Of a stretch of 64,000 nt of DNA, positions 42,670-53,572 are shown in pieces. Position 1 is the first letter of the stretch. The number at the start of each line of letters is the position of its first letter. The stretch is taken from the NCBI RefSeq assembly GCF_007860105.1, contig NZ_SJPU01000002.1:1167739-1231738 (forward strand), given 5' to 3'. A program made the position numbers and the translations under genes. The DNA is from Allorhodopirellula heiligendammensis. Its GTDB lineage: Bacteria > Planctomycetota > Planctomycetia > Pirellulales > Pirellulaceae. Under the pieces are notes generated by a model, which was not told where the DNA came from, did no database searches, and saw only the letters and a list, made by a program, of their open reading frames with translations.

Positions 42670-43878
42670 CTATTCAGATAACAAATCGTCTTCGAGCAGG
42701 TGGCAATAGGCGTCGTAGCGGCGGGCATCAATGCGGCCGTCGGCGACGGCGTCTTTCACCATGCAGTCGTCTTCGTGTAGGTGTAGGCAATCAGGGTAAC
42801 GGCAGCCGCTGACGTAGGGCCGGAGGTCGGGCATCAATCCCGCCACCTCGGTCGCTTCGATATCCCATAATTGAAACTGGCGGATGCCTGGTGTGTCGAA
42901 GACGGCGCCGCCGCGGGCGAGCGGGATAAGTTTTGATGCGGTGGTGGTATGTCGCCCCTTTTGGTTTTCCACACTGACGGTCGAGACCGCGAGTGCCAAT
43001 CCAGGTTCGATTGAATTGAGCAAGCTGCTCTTGCCCACACCGCTCTGTCCGGCGAGTGCCGTCTGTCGGTTTTGCAAGAACGCGTGCAGGTATTCGAGGT
43101 TCTGGCCGGTGTTCGCGGACGTTGTCAAGACGCGATAGCCGAGCGAAGCGTACACGCCGACGAGTGCCTGCAACCGCAGCGGATCGATGAGATCGATTTT
43201 GTTGATCACGATGACTGGCTCAATATCGTGCTGCGAGGCGGTCAGCAACATGCGATCGATGAGCGTGGGTTTGATCCCGGGTTCGGCGGCGCTGGCAATG
43301 ATCAAGAGCGCGTCGACGTTAGCGGCGATCACGTGTTGTTTATTGCGACTGGTGCGGCAGATGATACCGTGTCGAGGTTCGACACGTTCGATCATCCCAT
43401 CGCCGGTGACGACTTCATCGGCGCGGCGTCCGGATTGGCCATCGTCCCCCTCGCGACCTTCGATGCGAAACCAAACTCGGTCACCAGCGACGACGACGCC
43501 TCGTTGATCGGTGGCGAGTGATTTGAGGACTTGGCGCACCGCACAGGCGTAGAGCCGGCCATCGTCGGCCTGCACCTTGCTCTGGCGACCATGAACACTG
43601 AGCACGCGGCCATGGGTTAGCTGGGCCTCGTTGACGCGGACTTCAACTTGGAGTCCGTCGCTGCCCCGCGGTGCATTGTCGGCACCCGCGATCGTTTTTC
43701 GGCGAGTGAGTTCGCCTTTGCCGCTGAGGCGTTCACCGTGGGCGGCATCATCGAGGCGTGATGACACGTCCTGTTGGAATTCACGCGTCAGGTCGCTTGT
43801 GCGGACGCGACCCTGATGCTTCTTGCGGAACTCAGCCCGCAATTTTCCCTTCGACTTGCCCTCTTTTTTCTTGGCCAA
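42670..43878 (-). CDS. rsgA: ribosome small-subunit-dependent GTPase A
   Basis: The product has 402 aa with a TTG start at 43876-43878, 4 nt after the ftsH stop ([13 protein letters not shown]); a longer frame overlapping ftsH is rejected. A basic N-terminal extension precedes an OB-fold domain. The GTPase domain is circularly permuted: NKIDLI (G4) comes first, then [12 protein letters not shown] (G1) and FDTPGIRQF (G3). A C-terminal zinc-binding segment ([15 protein letters not shown]) completes the layout. It matures the 30S subunit. Coupling to ftsH suggests joint expression. Confidence 0.95.
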   Translation of the reverse strand: MAKKKEGKSKGKLRAEFRKKHQGRVRTSDLTREFQQDVSSRLDDAAHGERLSGKGELTRRKTIAGADNAPRGSDGLQVEVRVNEAQLTHGRVLSVHGRQSKVQADDGRLYACAVRQVLKSLATDQRGVVVAGDRVWFRIEGREGDDGQSGRRADEVVTGDGMIERVEPRHGIICRTSRNKQHVIAANVDALLIIASAAEPGIKPTLIDRMLLTASQHDIEPVIVINKIDLIDPLRLQALVGVYASLGYRVLTTSANTGQNLEYLHAFLQNRQTALAGQSGVGKSSLLNSIEPGLALAVSTVSVENQKGRHTTTASKLIPLARGGAVFDTPGIRQFQLWDIEATEVAGLMPDLRPYVSGCRYPDCLHLHEDDCMVKDAVADGRIDARRYDAYCHLLEDDLLSE

Positions 43879-43882
43879 CGTG

Positions 43883-45907
43883 TCATTCTTCGTGGGGAAC
43901 GGTGGCACCCGAGCTGCGTTCGGCGGCGCCTTCGGGCGCCATGATTTGCTCGACTTTGCCCTCGCGGTCACCTTTGCGTTTGTGAATCGATGGGCCGATC
44001 AGTTCGGTGAGCTCCGCTTCGTTGAGTTCCTCACGTTCGAGCAATCCGCGGGTGATTGTTTCCAGTTCACCGCGGTGTTCGCGAAGCAACTGTTCGGCCT
44101 TTTGATCTGCTTCGAGCAGCAATCGGGCGACTTCCTCATCGATCAGTTCTTGGGTGTGCTCGCTGAACTGGCGTTGCTGATGAATTTCACGGCCGAGGAA
44201 TGGATCCTCATCGCTGGTTTTGTAGCTGACCGGACCGATTTTGGGGCTCATACCCCAGTGGGTGACCATCCGCCGCGCGATACTGGTGGCCCGTTCCAAG
44301 TCATTTTCTGCGCCGACACAGGTTTCGCTGTAGATGATTTTTTCAGCGGCTCGCCCGCCCAGCAGGACGATCAGCTGATGCAGCAGCTCCTTCTTGCTCA
44401 TACTGAGCCGGTCTTCATTCGGCACATACTGGGTCACGCCGAGGGCGCGACCGCGGGGGATGATGGTGACCTTGTGGACGATGTGCGAACCCTCGAGGTG
44501 CCACGCGGTGAGCGTGTGTCCGGCTTCGTGGTAGGCGGTTTTTTCTTTCTCGTCTTCCTGAAGAACCTCCTCGCGTTTGGCACCCATCAGGATTTTGTCG
44601 CGGGCAAAATCGAAGTCTGTCATCTCGACGACCTTCTTGTCTTGCCGGGCCGCCCAGAGTGCGGCTTCGTTGACCATGTTACGGATATCGGCACCGGTCA
44701 AGCCAACGGTGCCGGCGGCGAGCCGGCGGAGGTCCACGTCTTCGGCGAGCGGTACATCTCGCACGTGGACCTTGAAGATTTCCTCACGGCCCTTCATCGT
44801 GGGCCGGCCGACGGTGACATGCCGGTCGAAGCGGCCTGGGCGCAGCAGGGCGGGGTCGAGCACGTCGGGCCGGTTCGTCGCTGCGATGACGATGACGGCG
44901 TGGGTGCCGCTGAAGCCATCCATCTCGCCGAGGATTTGATTGAGGGTTTGCTCGCGTTCGTCATGCCCGCCCCCCAGTCCGGCACCGCGTTGGCGACCGA
45001 CCGCATCGATTTCGTCAATGAAGATGATCGACGGCGAATGCTCTTTGGCCGTTTTAAACAGATCGCGTACCCGGCTGGCACCGACACCGACGAACATTTG
45101 AATGAATTCGCTGCCGTTGACGCTGTAGAAGGGCACTTCGGCCTCACCAGCGACCGCTCGGGCGAGCAGTGTTTTTCCCGTCCCGGGGGGGCCATTGAGG
45201 AGCACGCCCTTGGGAACTTGGCCGCCCAATCGGGAGAACTTGTCGGGGGTTTTGAGGTACTCGACGATTTCCTGCAAGTCGGCTTTGACGCCCTGCAGGC
45301 CAGCGACATCGTCAAAGGTGATGACTTTATCGGTGGCTTCGAATCGTTTCGCGGGGCTTTTGCTGAACCCTGAGAGAAACCCGCCACCGCCCATCATTTC
45401 GTTGCGACTGCGGCGGATCATCGTGAAGATTAGAAACAGGATGCCCAGCGGCAAGATCAGCATCAGCAGGACCTGCATGATCGCAGCAGTCGAATCCGGC
45501 TTCTTGAACTCATAGCTTTCGACGTCGGCCCCTTTGGCCTCTAGTTCTTTCGCCAGATTGATAGCGTATTCCGAACCCGCCGGACGGGTGAACACAAACT
45601 TTTTGTCGTACTTTTCCGGTTTGGTATCCTCGTCGATATTCTTGCCTTCGGGAAACGGCTTTTCCGGGGCCAATTTGAATTCGCCGGTGACTTCCAGGTC
45701 GCCAATTTGGACGGATTGCACGTTCTTTTTAGCGAGTTGGTCCTGGAAAAATTTCGCCGTGATACTGTCTCGTTCTTCCCCGCGGTTGAGGAACAGGAGT
45801 GCTGCCAGGGCAGCAATCACCAGCGCAATCATGACCGGATTGCCGCTCCGGCGACCACCGTCTTGCTCTGTCGGTTCTTTCGAGGGGGACGGGGAGTCCT
45901 TGGCCAT
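43883..45907 (-). CDS. ftsH: ATP-dependent zinc metalloprotease FtsH
   Basis: The product has 674 aa. A transmembrane helix follows a Pro/Ser-rich cytoplasmic N-terminus ([16 protein letters not shown]). A periplasmic domain and a second helix (about 155-178) precede the AAA+ module: Walker A GPPGTGKT near 240, pore motif MFVGVG, Walker B IIFIDEID, and the arginine-finger region RPGRFDR. The M41 protease domain has AYHEAGH near 460 and a downstream Asp ligand. It degrades misfolded and regulatory membrane proteins. rsgA follows 4 nt after the stop. Confidence 0.97.
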   Translation of the reverse strand: MAKDSPSPSKEPTEQDGGRRSGNPVMIALVIAALAALLFLNRGEERDSITAKFFQDQLAKKNVQSVQIGDLEVTGEFKLAPEKPFPEGKNIDEDTKPEKYDKKFVFTRPAGSEYAINLAKELEAKGADVESYEFKKPDSTAAIMQVLLMLILPLGILFLIFTMIRRSRNEMMGGGGFLSGFSKSPAKRFEATDKVITFDDVAGLQGVKADLQEIVEYLKTPDKFSRLGGQVPKGVLLNGPPGTGKTLLARAVAGEAEVPFYSVNGSEFIQMFVGVGASRVRDLFKTAKEHSPSIIFIDEIDAVGRQRGAGLGGGHDEREQTLNQILGEMDGFSGTHAVIVIAATNRPDVLDPALLRPGRFDRHVTVGRPTMKGREEIFKVHVRDVPLAEDVDLRRLAAGTVGLTGADIRNMVNEAALWAARQDKKVVEMTDFDFARDKILMGAKREEVLQEDEKEKTAYHEAGHTLTAWHLEGSHIVHKVTIIPRGRALGVTQYVPNEDRLSMSKKELLHQLIVLLGGRAAEKIIYSETCVGAENDLERATSIARRMVTHWGMSPKIGPVSYKTSDEDPFLGREIHQQRQFSEHTQELIDEEVARLLLEADQKAEQLLREHRGELETITRGLLEREELNEAELTELIGPSIHKRKGDREGKVEQIMAPEGAAERSSGATVPHEE

Positions 45908-46032
45908 ATCGTTTTCCTATCGTGTCGCTGGGTAATGACCGGCTTGGCGGTCCAGCCACCCTGCGATTAAGTTTTTAAGAGAGGTATTGAGGGAGTGTAC
46001 CGCGAAATCGGACTCGCGACTAACCGAGTAAC

Positions 46033-47361
46033 TCAGTTACCGATCAGGTAGAAATAGTTCTTGGTCCTTAGGCCCAGTCGTCCGTTGATCGGCACGAGGC
46101 TGGCTACGGTGTATTCTTCGTCGTCGGCAACTTCGTTGGTCCGAATGACTTTGGCGTCGGCACCGAGGGGCTCGACGACCTGGGTGATTGCGTCTTCGCT
46201 CGTCACGTACATCCGATTACCGGCGACCAGCGGAGAGCTGCTGTAGCTTCGTCGTGTCCGCGGCAAATCAACGGTCCACTGGGTCTCACCGGTATCCGCG
46301 GACAAGGCGTAGGCAGTTCCCTTGTCATGCTTGACGTCGGAAACCATGTAGACCACCCCGTCACGCAAGGCCGGTGTCGGCACATCGCTACCGATATCGT
46401 CGCGGAACCAGAGAATCGCGTCTTGGCCTTCGCCAGCGACCACTTTCTGCATATCGACAGCCGTCAGCGTGGCTCCGCGAGAGTACGGGCAGATGATCAA
46501 ATTGCCCTCAGCGACGGGGGAGGCGATGGAGCGGAAGAACTCTTCGCCACCAGGGTTGAAGCCGCCGAGTCGGCCGAGCTCTTTGCCGTCGGCGGAGCGG
46601 TGGATCGTTAAATGGTCCGCCCCCAGCGTGGCGATTGCCGATTCTCCGTTGATCTCAACTTCCAGCGGCGTGGAATAGCTCTGGGCGGCTTCTTTGGGGG
46701 CATCGGTGAGCCGATCGGTTTTCCATTTCAGTTCACCGGTGGCAATGTCGAAGGCCGCCAAATAGCTCGGACCGGTTTGCATGACGGCGACCACGACCAT
46801 CGAGCCGACTTTGACCGGTGACGAGCCCAAGTCCCACCACAGGGAATCCTCGCCGAATTTTTCCTGAATGTTGACTTGCCAAACGAGCTTGCCGTCGGTG
46901 TTGACGCAGGCCAAGTCGCCACTGCGGAAATAGGCGACAACATGTTTGCCGTCGGTGATCGCCGACGGATTGCTGCCGCTGCCCTTGCGGTGCTTGTTCC
47001 CGCGGTCCTCGCCCAGTGGCACCTGCCAGCGAATGGTGGGCTCGGCAAGATCGGGATTAATATCGATCGCGATCAGGGTGTTTTTGCCATCGACGCCACT
47101 GGTCAGATACGCGGTCTGGCCAGCGATGACGGGCGTGCTGCCACCGTCTCCAGGAATCGCGACACGTTTGGCCGCAGCCTCATCCCAGGACGTCGGTAGG
47201 CTGGGCTGGTCGGTGACACCCTGTTGCGAAGGGCCTCGCCATTGTGGCCACGAGGCTGAGTTTCCAGCTTGGGAGGAATCGTCGGCAACACCGGACTGGG
47301 CGGCGATCCACGTGCTCAGAAATAAACCTGCCGCCACGGCTGGAACCGATACCTTGAACAT
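46033..47361 (-). CDS. secreted PQQ-type beta-propeller protein
   Basis: The product has 442 aa from ATG 47359-47361, giving signal peptide AGLFLSTWIAAQSGVAD; the 16-residue upstream extension is unlikely. The mature protein opens with WPQWRGPSQQGVT, the hallmark of planctomycete outer-membrane-type PQQ-like propellers. Strand repeats follow (GKLVWQVNI, GELKWKTDR, GETQWTVDL). No dehydrogenase catalytic site is evident, so it is more likely a scaffold or binding protein. It is not obviously linked to its neighbours. Confidence 0.88.
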   Translation of the reverse strand: MFKVSVPAVAAGLFLSTWIAAQSGVADDSSQAGNSASWPQWRGPSQQGVTDQPSLPTSWDEAAAKRVAIPGDGGSTPVIAGQTAYLTSGVDGKNTLIAIDINPDLAEPTIRWQVPLGEDRGNKHRKGSGSNPSAITDGKHVVAYFRSGDLACVNTDGKLVWQVNIQEKFGEDSLWWDLGSSPVKVGSMVVVAVMQTGPSYLAAFDIATGELKWKTDRLTDAPKEAAQSYSTPLEVEINGESAIATLGADHLTIHRSADGKELGRLGGFNPGGEEFFRSIASPVAEGNLIICPYSRGATLTAVDMQKVVAGEGQDAILWFRDDIGSDVPTPALRDGVVYMVSDVKHDKGTAYALSADTGETQWTVDLPRTRRSYSSSPLVAGNRMYVTSEDAITQVVEPLGADAKVIRTNEVADDEEYTVASLVPINGRLGLRTKNYFYLIGN

Positions 47362-47502
47362 TCTCGTGCCTTTGGATGGGAGACGTTTAGCAATCATCGA
47401 ACGACCCATTGTGAAGCAAACAGCGGGCCATCGCTAGTAGCAGCTGTGAGTGTGGATTGCGGCCACTCGGCAGGCTTGACTCGGTGCAGTAAACTAGCCC
47501 TT

Positions 47503-48723
47503 ATGATTCACCAAACAATGATTCACGCGGCGCGGGACATGTCACCGAGCGCTGCAACATCGGCGACGCTCCTTGCCGGCTTGGCCGACCGAAATCCCAC
47601 CCTATTCCGTCGCATTGGGTTGCCTCTGGGGGATCCCTCGGCGAGCATCGGGTTGCCCTCGGGCAACAAAATTCGCATTGTTCGCGACTTGGAAATGGAC
47701 CGCGTGCAGGCGGTGGGGGCCGATTCGGGCGACGATAGTGTCGCGATTGAACTCGGCACGGTGTTCTGCCCAGCGGATTTCGCTCCGGCCGAAGGCAAAC
47801 TCAGTGCTGATCGTGAGACTGCAACGGCCCAGGCGGTCACCGAGTGCTTGCTCCGAGAGGGCATCACCCGCGTACGCTGTGACCGCACCCTGCCAATGAT
47901 CTATGCCTACCATGTGGCCGCTGCTGGGATTGAATTGGACTACGACGACGAGCTCGGGGTGGTCGATCGACGGGTGAAAACGGAATCAGAAATCACCTCG
48001 CTGCGGCAGGCTCAGCATGTGACTGAACAGGTCATGTTGCAGATTTGTCGCCGAATTGCGACGGCGTCGGTCGATGACGACGGGCATTTGATCGATGAGG
48101 CGTACCTGTTAACGAGTGAGCGGATCCGCGCTTTCGCGTCGCGACTCTTCATGGATCGTGGATTCACGATGAGTCATGGTGCCATTGTCGCGTCGGCTCC
48201 CCATTCCGCTGATTGCCATCATGCGGGCACGGGACCGCTGTCGACGGGCGTACCGATCATCGTCGATTTGTTTCCACGCGATGAGTCGACGCGTTACAAC
48301 GGGGACTGTACCCGGACGGTCGTGCACGGCACCGTGAGCGATGAAATTGCCCGCATGCACGCTGCTGTGGTCGCATCCAAGGCTGCTGGGGAGGCCGAGT
48401 TAGTCCCTGGTGGAAGCGGGGACGCTGTGCACCGCGCAGTGATTCGCTCGCTCGAGGCGGCTGGATACGAATCGCATCGCGGCGAGTTGACCGACGAGCC
48501 ATCGATCCAGCATGGCACGGGGCACGGTATTGGATTGGATGTGCACGAGCCGATTCTACTCGATGAGGGCGGCGGCGAACTGCTCGCTGGAGAAGTTTTC
48601 ACGGTCGAGCCAGGGCTCTACGGCCGTCGCACGGGCGGAGTGCGGCTCGAGGACATGCTCGTCGTCACTGAGAATGGTCCCGAAAATCTCAATGAACTGC
48701 CGTTTGATCTGGATTGGACTTAA
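47503..48723 (+). CDS. M24-family metallopeptidase (Xaa-Pro aminopeptidase-like)
   Basis: The product has 406 aa if it starts at ATG 47503; GTG 47446 is open too, and ATG 47521 is possible. The C-terminal pita-bread domain supplies metal ligands: Asp in IVDLFPRDE, Asp in NGDCTRTVVHG, His in HGTGHGIGLDVHE, Glu in FTVEPGLY, and Glu in VRLEDMLVV. The N-terminal half is an alpha/beta creatinase-like domain. It probably trims proline-containing peptides in the cytoplasm. The gene is transcribed away from the beta-propeller gene. Confidence 0.88.
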   Translation: MIHQTMIHAARDMSPSAATSATLLAGLADRNPTLFRRIGLPLGDPSASIGLPSGNKIRIVRDLEMDRVQAVGADSGDDSVAIELGTVFCPADFAPAEGKLSADRETATAQAVTECLLREGITRVRCDRTLPMIYAYHVAAAGIELDYDDELGVVDRRVKTESEITSLRQAQHVTEQVMLQICRRIATASVDDDGHLIDEAYLLTSERIRAFASRLFMDRGFTMSHGAIVASAPHSADCHHAGTGPLSTGVPIIVDLFPRDESTRYNGDCTRTVVHGTVSDEIARMHAAVVASKAAGEAELVPGGSGDAVHRAVIRSLEAAGYESHRGELTDEPSIQHGTGHGIGLDVHEPILLDEGGGELLAGEVFTVEPGLYGRRTGGVRLEDMLVVTENGPENLNELPFDLDWT

Positions 48724-48815
48724 AAGGCCGTTGATTGGCGTGCCCAGGAGGCAGTGCCTATCAGAACCGCAGGGCGTGGCCCACGCGGTTCATCGCGAAA
48801 ATCTGCCGTCGGTGT

Positions 48816-50330
48816 TCAGTCCTCGACCGAGTTACCGATCCAGCGTACGAGCGTTCGGACCATCACGCCGGTAGCCCCCGCATCGCGGCTCGGTTTGGGG
48901 GTATCCGCAAATGCGGGCCCAGCGATATCGATGTGCAGCCATGGTGTGTCCTGGACGAAGGGTTCCAGGAATTTGGCGGCGGTGATCGCGCCTCCCCAGC
49001 GGCCCTCGCCCACGTTCTTGATATCGGCAATTTTGCTTTTGACTTTCTCATCGTAGAGAGAAAACATGGGCAGCTGCCAAACAGGCTCGTCTTCTTGGCC
49101 GGCGGCAGTGGTGACCTGCTCGCAGAGACCAGGATTGTTCGTCATCAGCCCCGCCACCTCGTTGCCCAAGGCAACCATGCACGCGCCAGTGAGGGTCGCC
49201 AGATCGACGATGGCCGAGGGCGCCTGCTCGACAGCCACGTCGAGGGTGTCGGCGAGAACGACGCGGCCCTCCGCGTCGGTGTTGCGAATCTCAATCGTTT
49301 TTCCGGAGCGTGTTTCGATCACGTCGCCGAGTTTGTAGGCGTCGCCGCTGATCATGTTTTCGGCCAGCCCACATAATCCAATGACATTCCGGCGAATGCC
49401 CAGACGTGCGATCGCCTGCATCACACCGACCACTGTCGCGGCGCCCGCCATGTCACATTTCATGTCCACCATCCCTTCGCTGGGCTTGATTGACAGCCCC
49501 CCGGAATCGAACGTGACGCCCTTGCCGACGATGGCCAGTGGCGGTTCGCTCCCGCCGCCATCGTGTCTCAAGATCACCAGTCGGGGTGGGCTCGTCGAAG
49601 CACGTCCCACGGCCAAAATCGCCCGACAGCCTTCGGCTTCCAGTCGCTGTTCATCCCAGATCTCGCACTGCAGCCCCTCGGTTGCGGCCATCGCAGCGGC
49701 TCGGTCGGCAAACTCGGCGGGGTTCATGATGGTCGGAGGTTCGTTGACCAACCGACGTGTCAGGTTGATCGACGCCCCCAGTTTTTCACCCGCCAGGGCG
49801 GCGGCCTGTGAGATGCCGACAAAGCTGATCGCCGACGGGACGTGCGTGGCCGGTTGGCTTTGGTAGAGATGTTGTCCCTCGCAGGCGTTTACCGCGCCCG
49901 CTACGACAGCGTCATGATTCTCGCTGGCGATGGTCTCGCCGATGAGAAATGTGATCTGCGACCGAGGTTTATCGGCGAGCCGCCGAATGACAGCGGCGGC
50001 GGCGTCGAAGGTGCTGCCGCGAGAGACGTCAGCGGGTTTGCCCAGACCTGCTACGAGGAGCAGTGGGGTGGATTCGGCCGAGGTGGCGATGCACAGAAGT
50101 TCCCCGCATTTTCCCTCGATTTCGCCTGTCTCGATCAATCGATCGATGGTTTCGCACAGGTGGTCGCCCAGCCCAGCACGAACGCGGGAGTCGACGGTGG
50201 CACTCCCAGGTGTACCGTTACTACCCGTTTCGCTTTGTGAGACAAAAATCGCCAGCACCCCGGGCGTGGCGGGCAGTTCGCTCAAGGCGGTGATCGTCGG
50301 GTTGGGCAGTGGGAGGGGGGCAGCCATCAA
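48816..50330 (-). CDS. pepA: leucyl aminopeptidase (M17)
   Basis: The product has 504 aa. The C-terminal catalytic domain contains GKGVTFDSGGLSIKPS and MKCDMAGAA (Lys and Asp metal ligands), and the family signature NTDAEGRVVLAD. The N-terminal domain is alpha/beta, as in other PepA proteins. It releases N-terminal residues from peptides using two metal ions. Its 3' end faces the M24 peptidase gene and its 5' side lies 78 nt from the ispH stop. Confidence 0.95.
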   Translation of the reverse strand: MMAAPLPLPNPTITALSELPATPGVLAIFVSQSETGSNGTPGSATVDSRVRAGLGDHLCETIDRLIETGEIEGKCGELLCIATSAESTPLLLVAGLGKPADVSRGSTFDAAAAVIRRLADKPRSQITFLIGETIASENHDAVVAGAVNACEGQHLYQSQPATHVPSAISFVGISQAAALAGEKLGASINLTRRLVNEPPTIMNPAEFADRAAAMAATEGLQCEIWDEQRLEAEGCRAILAVGRASTSPPRLVILRHDGGGSEPPLAIVGKGVTFDSGGLSIKPSEGMVDMKCDMAGAATVVGVMQAIARLGIRRNVIGLCGLAENMISGDAYKLGDVIETRSGKTIEIRNTDAEGRVVLADTLDVAVEQAPSAIVDLATLTGACMVALGNEVAGLMTNNPGLCEQVTTAAGQEDEPVWQLPMFSLYDEKVKSKIADIKNVGEGRWGGAITAAKFLEPFVQDTPWLHIDIAGPAFADTPKPSRDAGATGVMVRTLVRWIGNSVED

Positions 50331-50408
50331 TTAATTCTTTCAGGGGGGAAACGACGTAGGGCAGGCTTCCGGCCTGCGAGGTATGCGGCGACAGGCGAGA
50401 AACCAGTC

Positions 50409-51359
50409 CTAGGGATTTACCGTCAACTCTTTCGCGTAGGCACGCAGGGGCTTGGGAAGCGGGAATTTCACATCTTCCTTGCGAATCTCGCGCTGTTCGA
50501 GCGTCGCATCGTAAATTGACACCAGCCAGTCGATGGTGGCTTGGACCACTGTCTCGGGGGCGCTTGCCCCCGCCGTAATCAACACGGTGTCGGTGTGTTC
50601 GAACTGATCGGTGTCAAGATCCTGCGGTCCGTCGATGAGATAAGCTCGCTGGCCTTTCTCGGCAGCAAGTTCTCGCAGTCGTTGGCTGTTACTACTGTTC
50701 TGGCTGCCGAGGACGACGACCACGTCGGCCTCATCGCTGAGTCGCCGCACCGCTTCTTGACGATTCTGGGTGGCGTAGCAGATGTCGTCCTTGGGTGGGC
50801 TGTGAATCTCAGGAAATCGCTCGCGGAGCCTGCGGATGACACGATTGGCATCATCGACGCTCAAGGTTGTTTGAGTCAGGTAGGCAAGCTCGGTACCAGC
50901 GGGGAACTCGAGCGCGTCAACATCGGCCTCATCCTCCACCAAGACGATCGCTTCGGGGGCCTCACCCATCGTGCCCAGGACCTCATCGTGGCCCTCGTGA
51001 CCGATCAAAATAATCGTATAACCCGCTTTGGCATACTTAATCGCCTCCAGATGAACCTTCGTCACTAAGGGACACGTCGCATCGATGGCGAACAATTCGC
51101 GATTCCGGGCGGCCTCACGAATCGCTGGTGACACCCCGTGGGCAGAGAACAGTAGCACGCTGCCGCGAGGAACCTCGTCGATCGTCGTGACAAAGACAGC
51201 TCCTTTGCCCTCGAACGCCGTCACCACATGTTGATTGTGGACGATTTCATGATAGACGTAGACGGGAGGTCCGAACTTTTTCAGCGTCAGATCAAGAGAG
51301 TCAATCGCCATGTGTACGCCTGCACAGAATCCACGCGGGGCGGCTAAGAGAATCTTCAT
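50409..51359 (-). CDS. ispH: 4-hydroxy-3-methylbut-2-enyl diphosphate reductase
   Basis: The product has 316 aa, the normal length. The three iron-sulfur ligands are Cys12 (RGFCAGV), Cys96 (DATCPLV) and Cys194 (DICYATQN); the acid Glu126 in HEGHDEV is present. It catalyses the last step of the MEP pathway, producing IPP and DMAPP. It is divergent from hpnC, with 237 bp between start codons, so isoprenoid supply and squalene synthesis share a control region, which may not be coincidental. Confidence 0.96.
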   Translation of the reverse strand: MKILLAAPRGFCAGVHMAIDSLDLTLKKFGPPVYVYHEIVHNQHVVTAFEGKGAVFVTTIDEVPRGSVLLFSAHGVSPAIREAARNRELFAIDATCPLVTKVHLEAIKYAKAGYTIILIGHEGHDEVLGTMGEAPEAIVLVEDEADVDALEFPAGTELAYLTQTTLSVDDANRVIRRLRERFPEIHSPPKDDICYATQNRQEAVRRLSDEADVVVVLGSQNSSNSQRLRELAAEKGQRAYLIDGPQDLDTDQFEHTDTVLITAGASAPETVVQATIDWLVSIYDATLEQREIRKEDVKFPLPKPLRAYAKELTVNP

Positions 51360-51596
51360 GGTGGTCTAAACAACAGGGCAAATAGGAACACAAGCGACGG
51401 CGGAACGCATCGCATCCACGGTGGTTGGGGTCGCTCGAGCAGGGGAGCCACGATCGGGCGAGCTTGGTTACCTGCCCGCCGAGCGAAAAAACTCCTCGCC
51501 AAGGAATGTCAATCGTCGTCGAACCGGTAGAATAACCGCTGACCCGCCACCACGTCCAACGGACCCCCGCTACTTTCACCCCCATCTCTCCTCCCC

Positions 51597-52565
51597 GTGA
51601 GCTCGACCGTTTCTGTCTCCACCCCCGTTCCCGATCGCGAGCTAGCCGCTTCGCGCAAACAATGCCGCGACATCGCTCGCTCACACTACGAGAATTTTGT
51701 CGTCGCCAGCGTGCTGTTGCCGCGGCGGATGCGTCAGCCATTCTACGATGTGTATGCGTTTTGTCGGGCCGCCGACGATGCGGCCGATGAATCCGCGTCC
51801 ACCGCAGCGGCGAACGAGGCGCTGGCGAGTTTTCGCATTTCCATCGCGAATATCTACAGTGGCGGAGAGGTTACGGGGCCGTTCGTCGCTTTGGCCGAGA
51901 CGGTGCGGCGATTCCACCTGCCGCGAAAACCATTTGATGATTTGCTCGATGCCTTTGTCCAGGACCAGACCGTGCATCGGTATCGCGACGAATCGATGCT
52001 GCTGGACTACTGTTGCCGGTCGGCCAACCCAGTTGGGCGGATCGTCCTGGCGCTGGGAGGGTGCGATACCGAGTCGCACTTTCGGCTCAGCGATGACGTT
52101 TGCACCGGCCTGCAGCTCGCGAACTTTTGGCAAGACGTCACGCGTGACTTTGCAATTGGACGAGTTTACTTGCCGGAGTCGGTCATGCAGCGACACGGTT
52201 TTGATGCCGCTGTATTAGCAGAGACGATCACGCACTCTCGTCCAACTCCCGCGTGTGTTCGGGATGCCATTACCGAACAGTGTGACCGAGCCCGGGGGCG
52301 TTTGCGTCGAGGTCGCACACTGGTCGCGACTGTGCCCCGGTGGTTGGCGGCTGACGTTGAGTTGTTCGTGCGGGGAGGACTGGCGACGCTCGATGCGATC
52401 GCGAGGATCCAATATGACGTCCTGCGATATCGACCGAAAGTAAGTAAACGCAAGCAGGCTTGGTTGGTCGCAAGCACCTTCGTTCGCGGCGTCATGGGGC
52501 GCCCCCACGGCAACGGCACTGGTGACGAAGCGATCGCACCCGTCACCGGCGGGAGTCACCAGTGA
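51597..52565 (+). CDS. hpnC: squalene-synthase-like protein HpnC (hydroxysqualene synthase)
   Basis: The product has 322 aa and a GTG start. Two Asp-rich motifs are present: FCRAADDAADE (about 60) and LANFWQDVTRDFAIGRVYLP (about 180). In the three-enzyme route HpnC converts presqualene diphosphate to hydroxysqualene. It overlaps hpnD by 4 nt, and hpnE overlaps hpnD in turn. Confidence 0.92.
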   Translation: MSSTVSVSTPVPDRELAASRKQCRDIARSHYENFVVASVLLPRRMRQPFYDVYAFCRAADDAADESASTAAANEALASFRISIANIYSGGEVTGPFVALAETVRRFHLPRKPFDDLLDAFVQDQTVHRYRDESMLLDYCCRSANPVGRIVLALGGCDTESHFRLSDDVCTGLQLANFWQDVTRDFAIGRVYLPESVMQRHGFDAAVLAETITHSRPTPACVRDAITEQCDRARGRLRRGRTLVATVPRWLAADVELFVRGGLATLDAIARIQYDVLRYRPKVSKRKQAWLVASTFVRGVMGRPHGNGTGDEAIAPVTGGSHQ

Positions 52566-53572
52566 TGACGTCCAGCGACAATGCTCGAGTTGCCTCCAGC
52601 TACGCGGCAGTGCGTCGGATTTCCCGGCAGAGCGGCAGTAATTTCTACCGGTCATTTTGGCTGTTGCCGCGGCTGCAACGCGATGCGATGTCAGCGCTCT
52701 ACGCGTTTGCGAGGATCACCGACGACCTTGGGGATTCCAACGAGCCAGTCATGCTGCGACGCCATGCTCTGAATTGGTGGCGACAGACGACGGCCATGAA
52801 TTTAATTGGTGACGCGTCTGCCACGATTCGGTTGGCGGAGGAAGTCGACGAGTTCTCCCCGGCGGTGGCTGCCAGGTTGAGAGCCCGTGCCGGCGAAATC
52901 ATGCCCGCCCTGCGGCATGCGTCGGATCATTTTTCGATCCCATCGAGGTACCTGCTGGAGATCATTGATGGTGTTTTGGCTGACCAGCAAAAGAGTCGCT
53001 TCGATACCTTCGAGCAACTCGAACACTACTGCTATCTCGTCGCTTCGGCGGTCGGCATCGCCTGTTTACACATTTGGGGATTTCGGGAACCGCTGCCTAT
53101 GCAAGCGGCTATCGATTGTGGACTGGCATTTCAGCTGACGAACATTTTGCGAGACGTTTCCGAAGATGCGGCTCGAGGCCGAATTTATCTGCCGCGGCAA
53201 CACTTTGAGCAGCACGGTCTGGATGAAGACGATCTGCTACACCCGCGCCGCGATGCGCGGCTGCGGTGCCTGATTCTGGACGAAACGCGTCGAGCATCGG
53301 AGTTATTCGATTCGGGCTGGCGGGTGTGGGATTCGCTCGAAGAGCCTGGCCGCCCGATGTTCAGCATGATGTGGCGGACGTACCGGGCACTGCTGCAGCG
53401 GATTGCGGAAGATCCCGATGCAATTCTCAGCCGCCGGGTGTCGCTCGGAATGAAGACGCGATTGGGGATCGTTTCGAGTCATTTTGTCGGACCGCTCTAT
53501 CGCCGGTTGCCCGTGCCGCCAGCGGAGGTGGGACGCGATCCCCGCACGCCGCCCCTGCAGGCGCATTCGTGA
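52562..53572 (+). CDS. hpnD: presqualene diphosphate synthase HpnD
   Basis: The product has 336 aa and starts at GTG 52562, overlapping the hpnC stop; ATG 52565 is the alternative. The trans-isoprenyl motifs are LYAFARITDDLGD and LTNILRDVSEDAARGRIYLP. HpnD condenses two farnesyl diphosphates to presqualene diphosphate. The C-terminal tail is Pro/Arg-rich. Gene order C-D-E with overlaps supports one transcript. Confidence 0.93.
   Translation: MMTSSDNARVASSYAAVRRISRQSGSNFYRSFWLLPRLQRDAMSALYAFARITDDLGDSNEPVMLRRHALNWWRQTTAMNLIGDASATIRLAEEVDEFSPAVAARLRARAGEIMPALRHASDHFSIPSRYLLEIIDGVLADQQKSRFDTFEQLEHYCYLVASAVGIACLHIWGFREPLPMQAAIDCGLAFQLTNILRDVSEDAARGRIYLPRQHFEQHGLDEDDLLHPRRDARLRCLILDETRRASELFDSGWRVWDSLEEPGRPMFSMMWRTYRALLQRIAEDPDAILSRRVSLGMKTRLGIVSSHFVGPLYRRLPVPPAEVGRDPRTPPLQAHS

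Noticed and set aside
43823-45373. Long plus-strand open frame of 516 codons across ftsH
   Set aside because: It is the antisense shadow of ftsH, whose motifs are unambiguous; G+C-rich codons leave the opposite strand open.
53266-53568. N-terminal extension of hpnE by 101 codons
   Set aside because: It lies wholly within hpnD; the GTG that overlaps the hpnD stop is the natural start.
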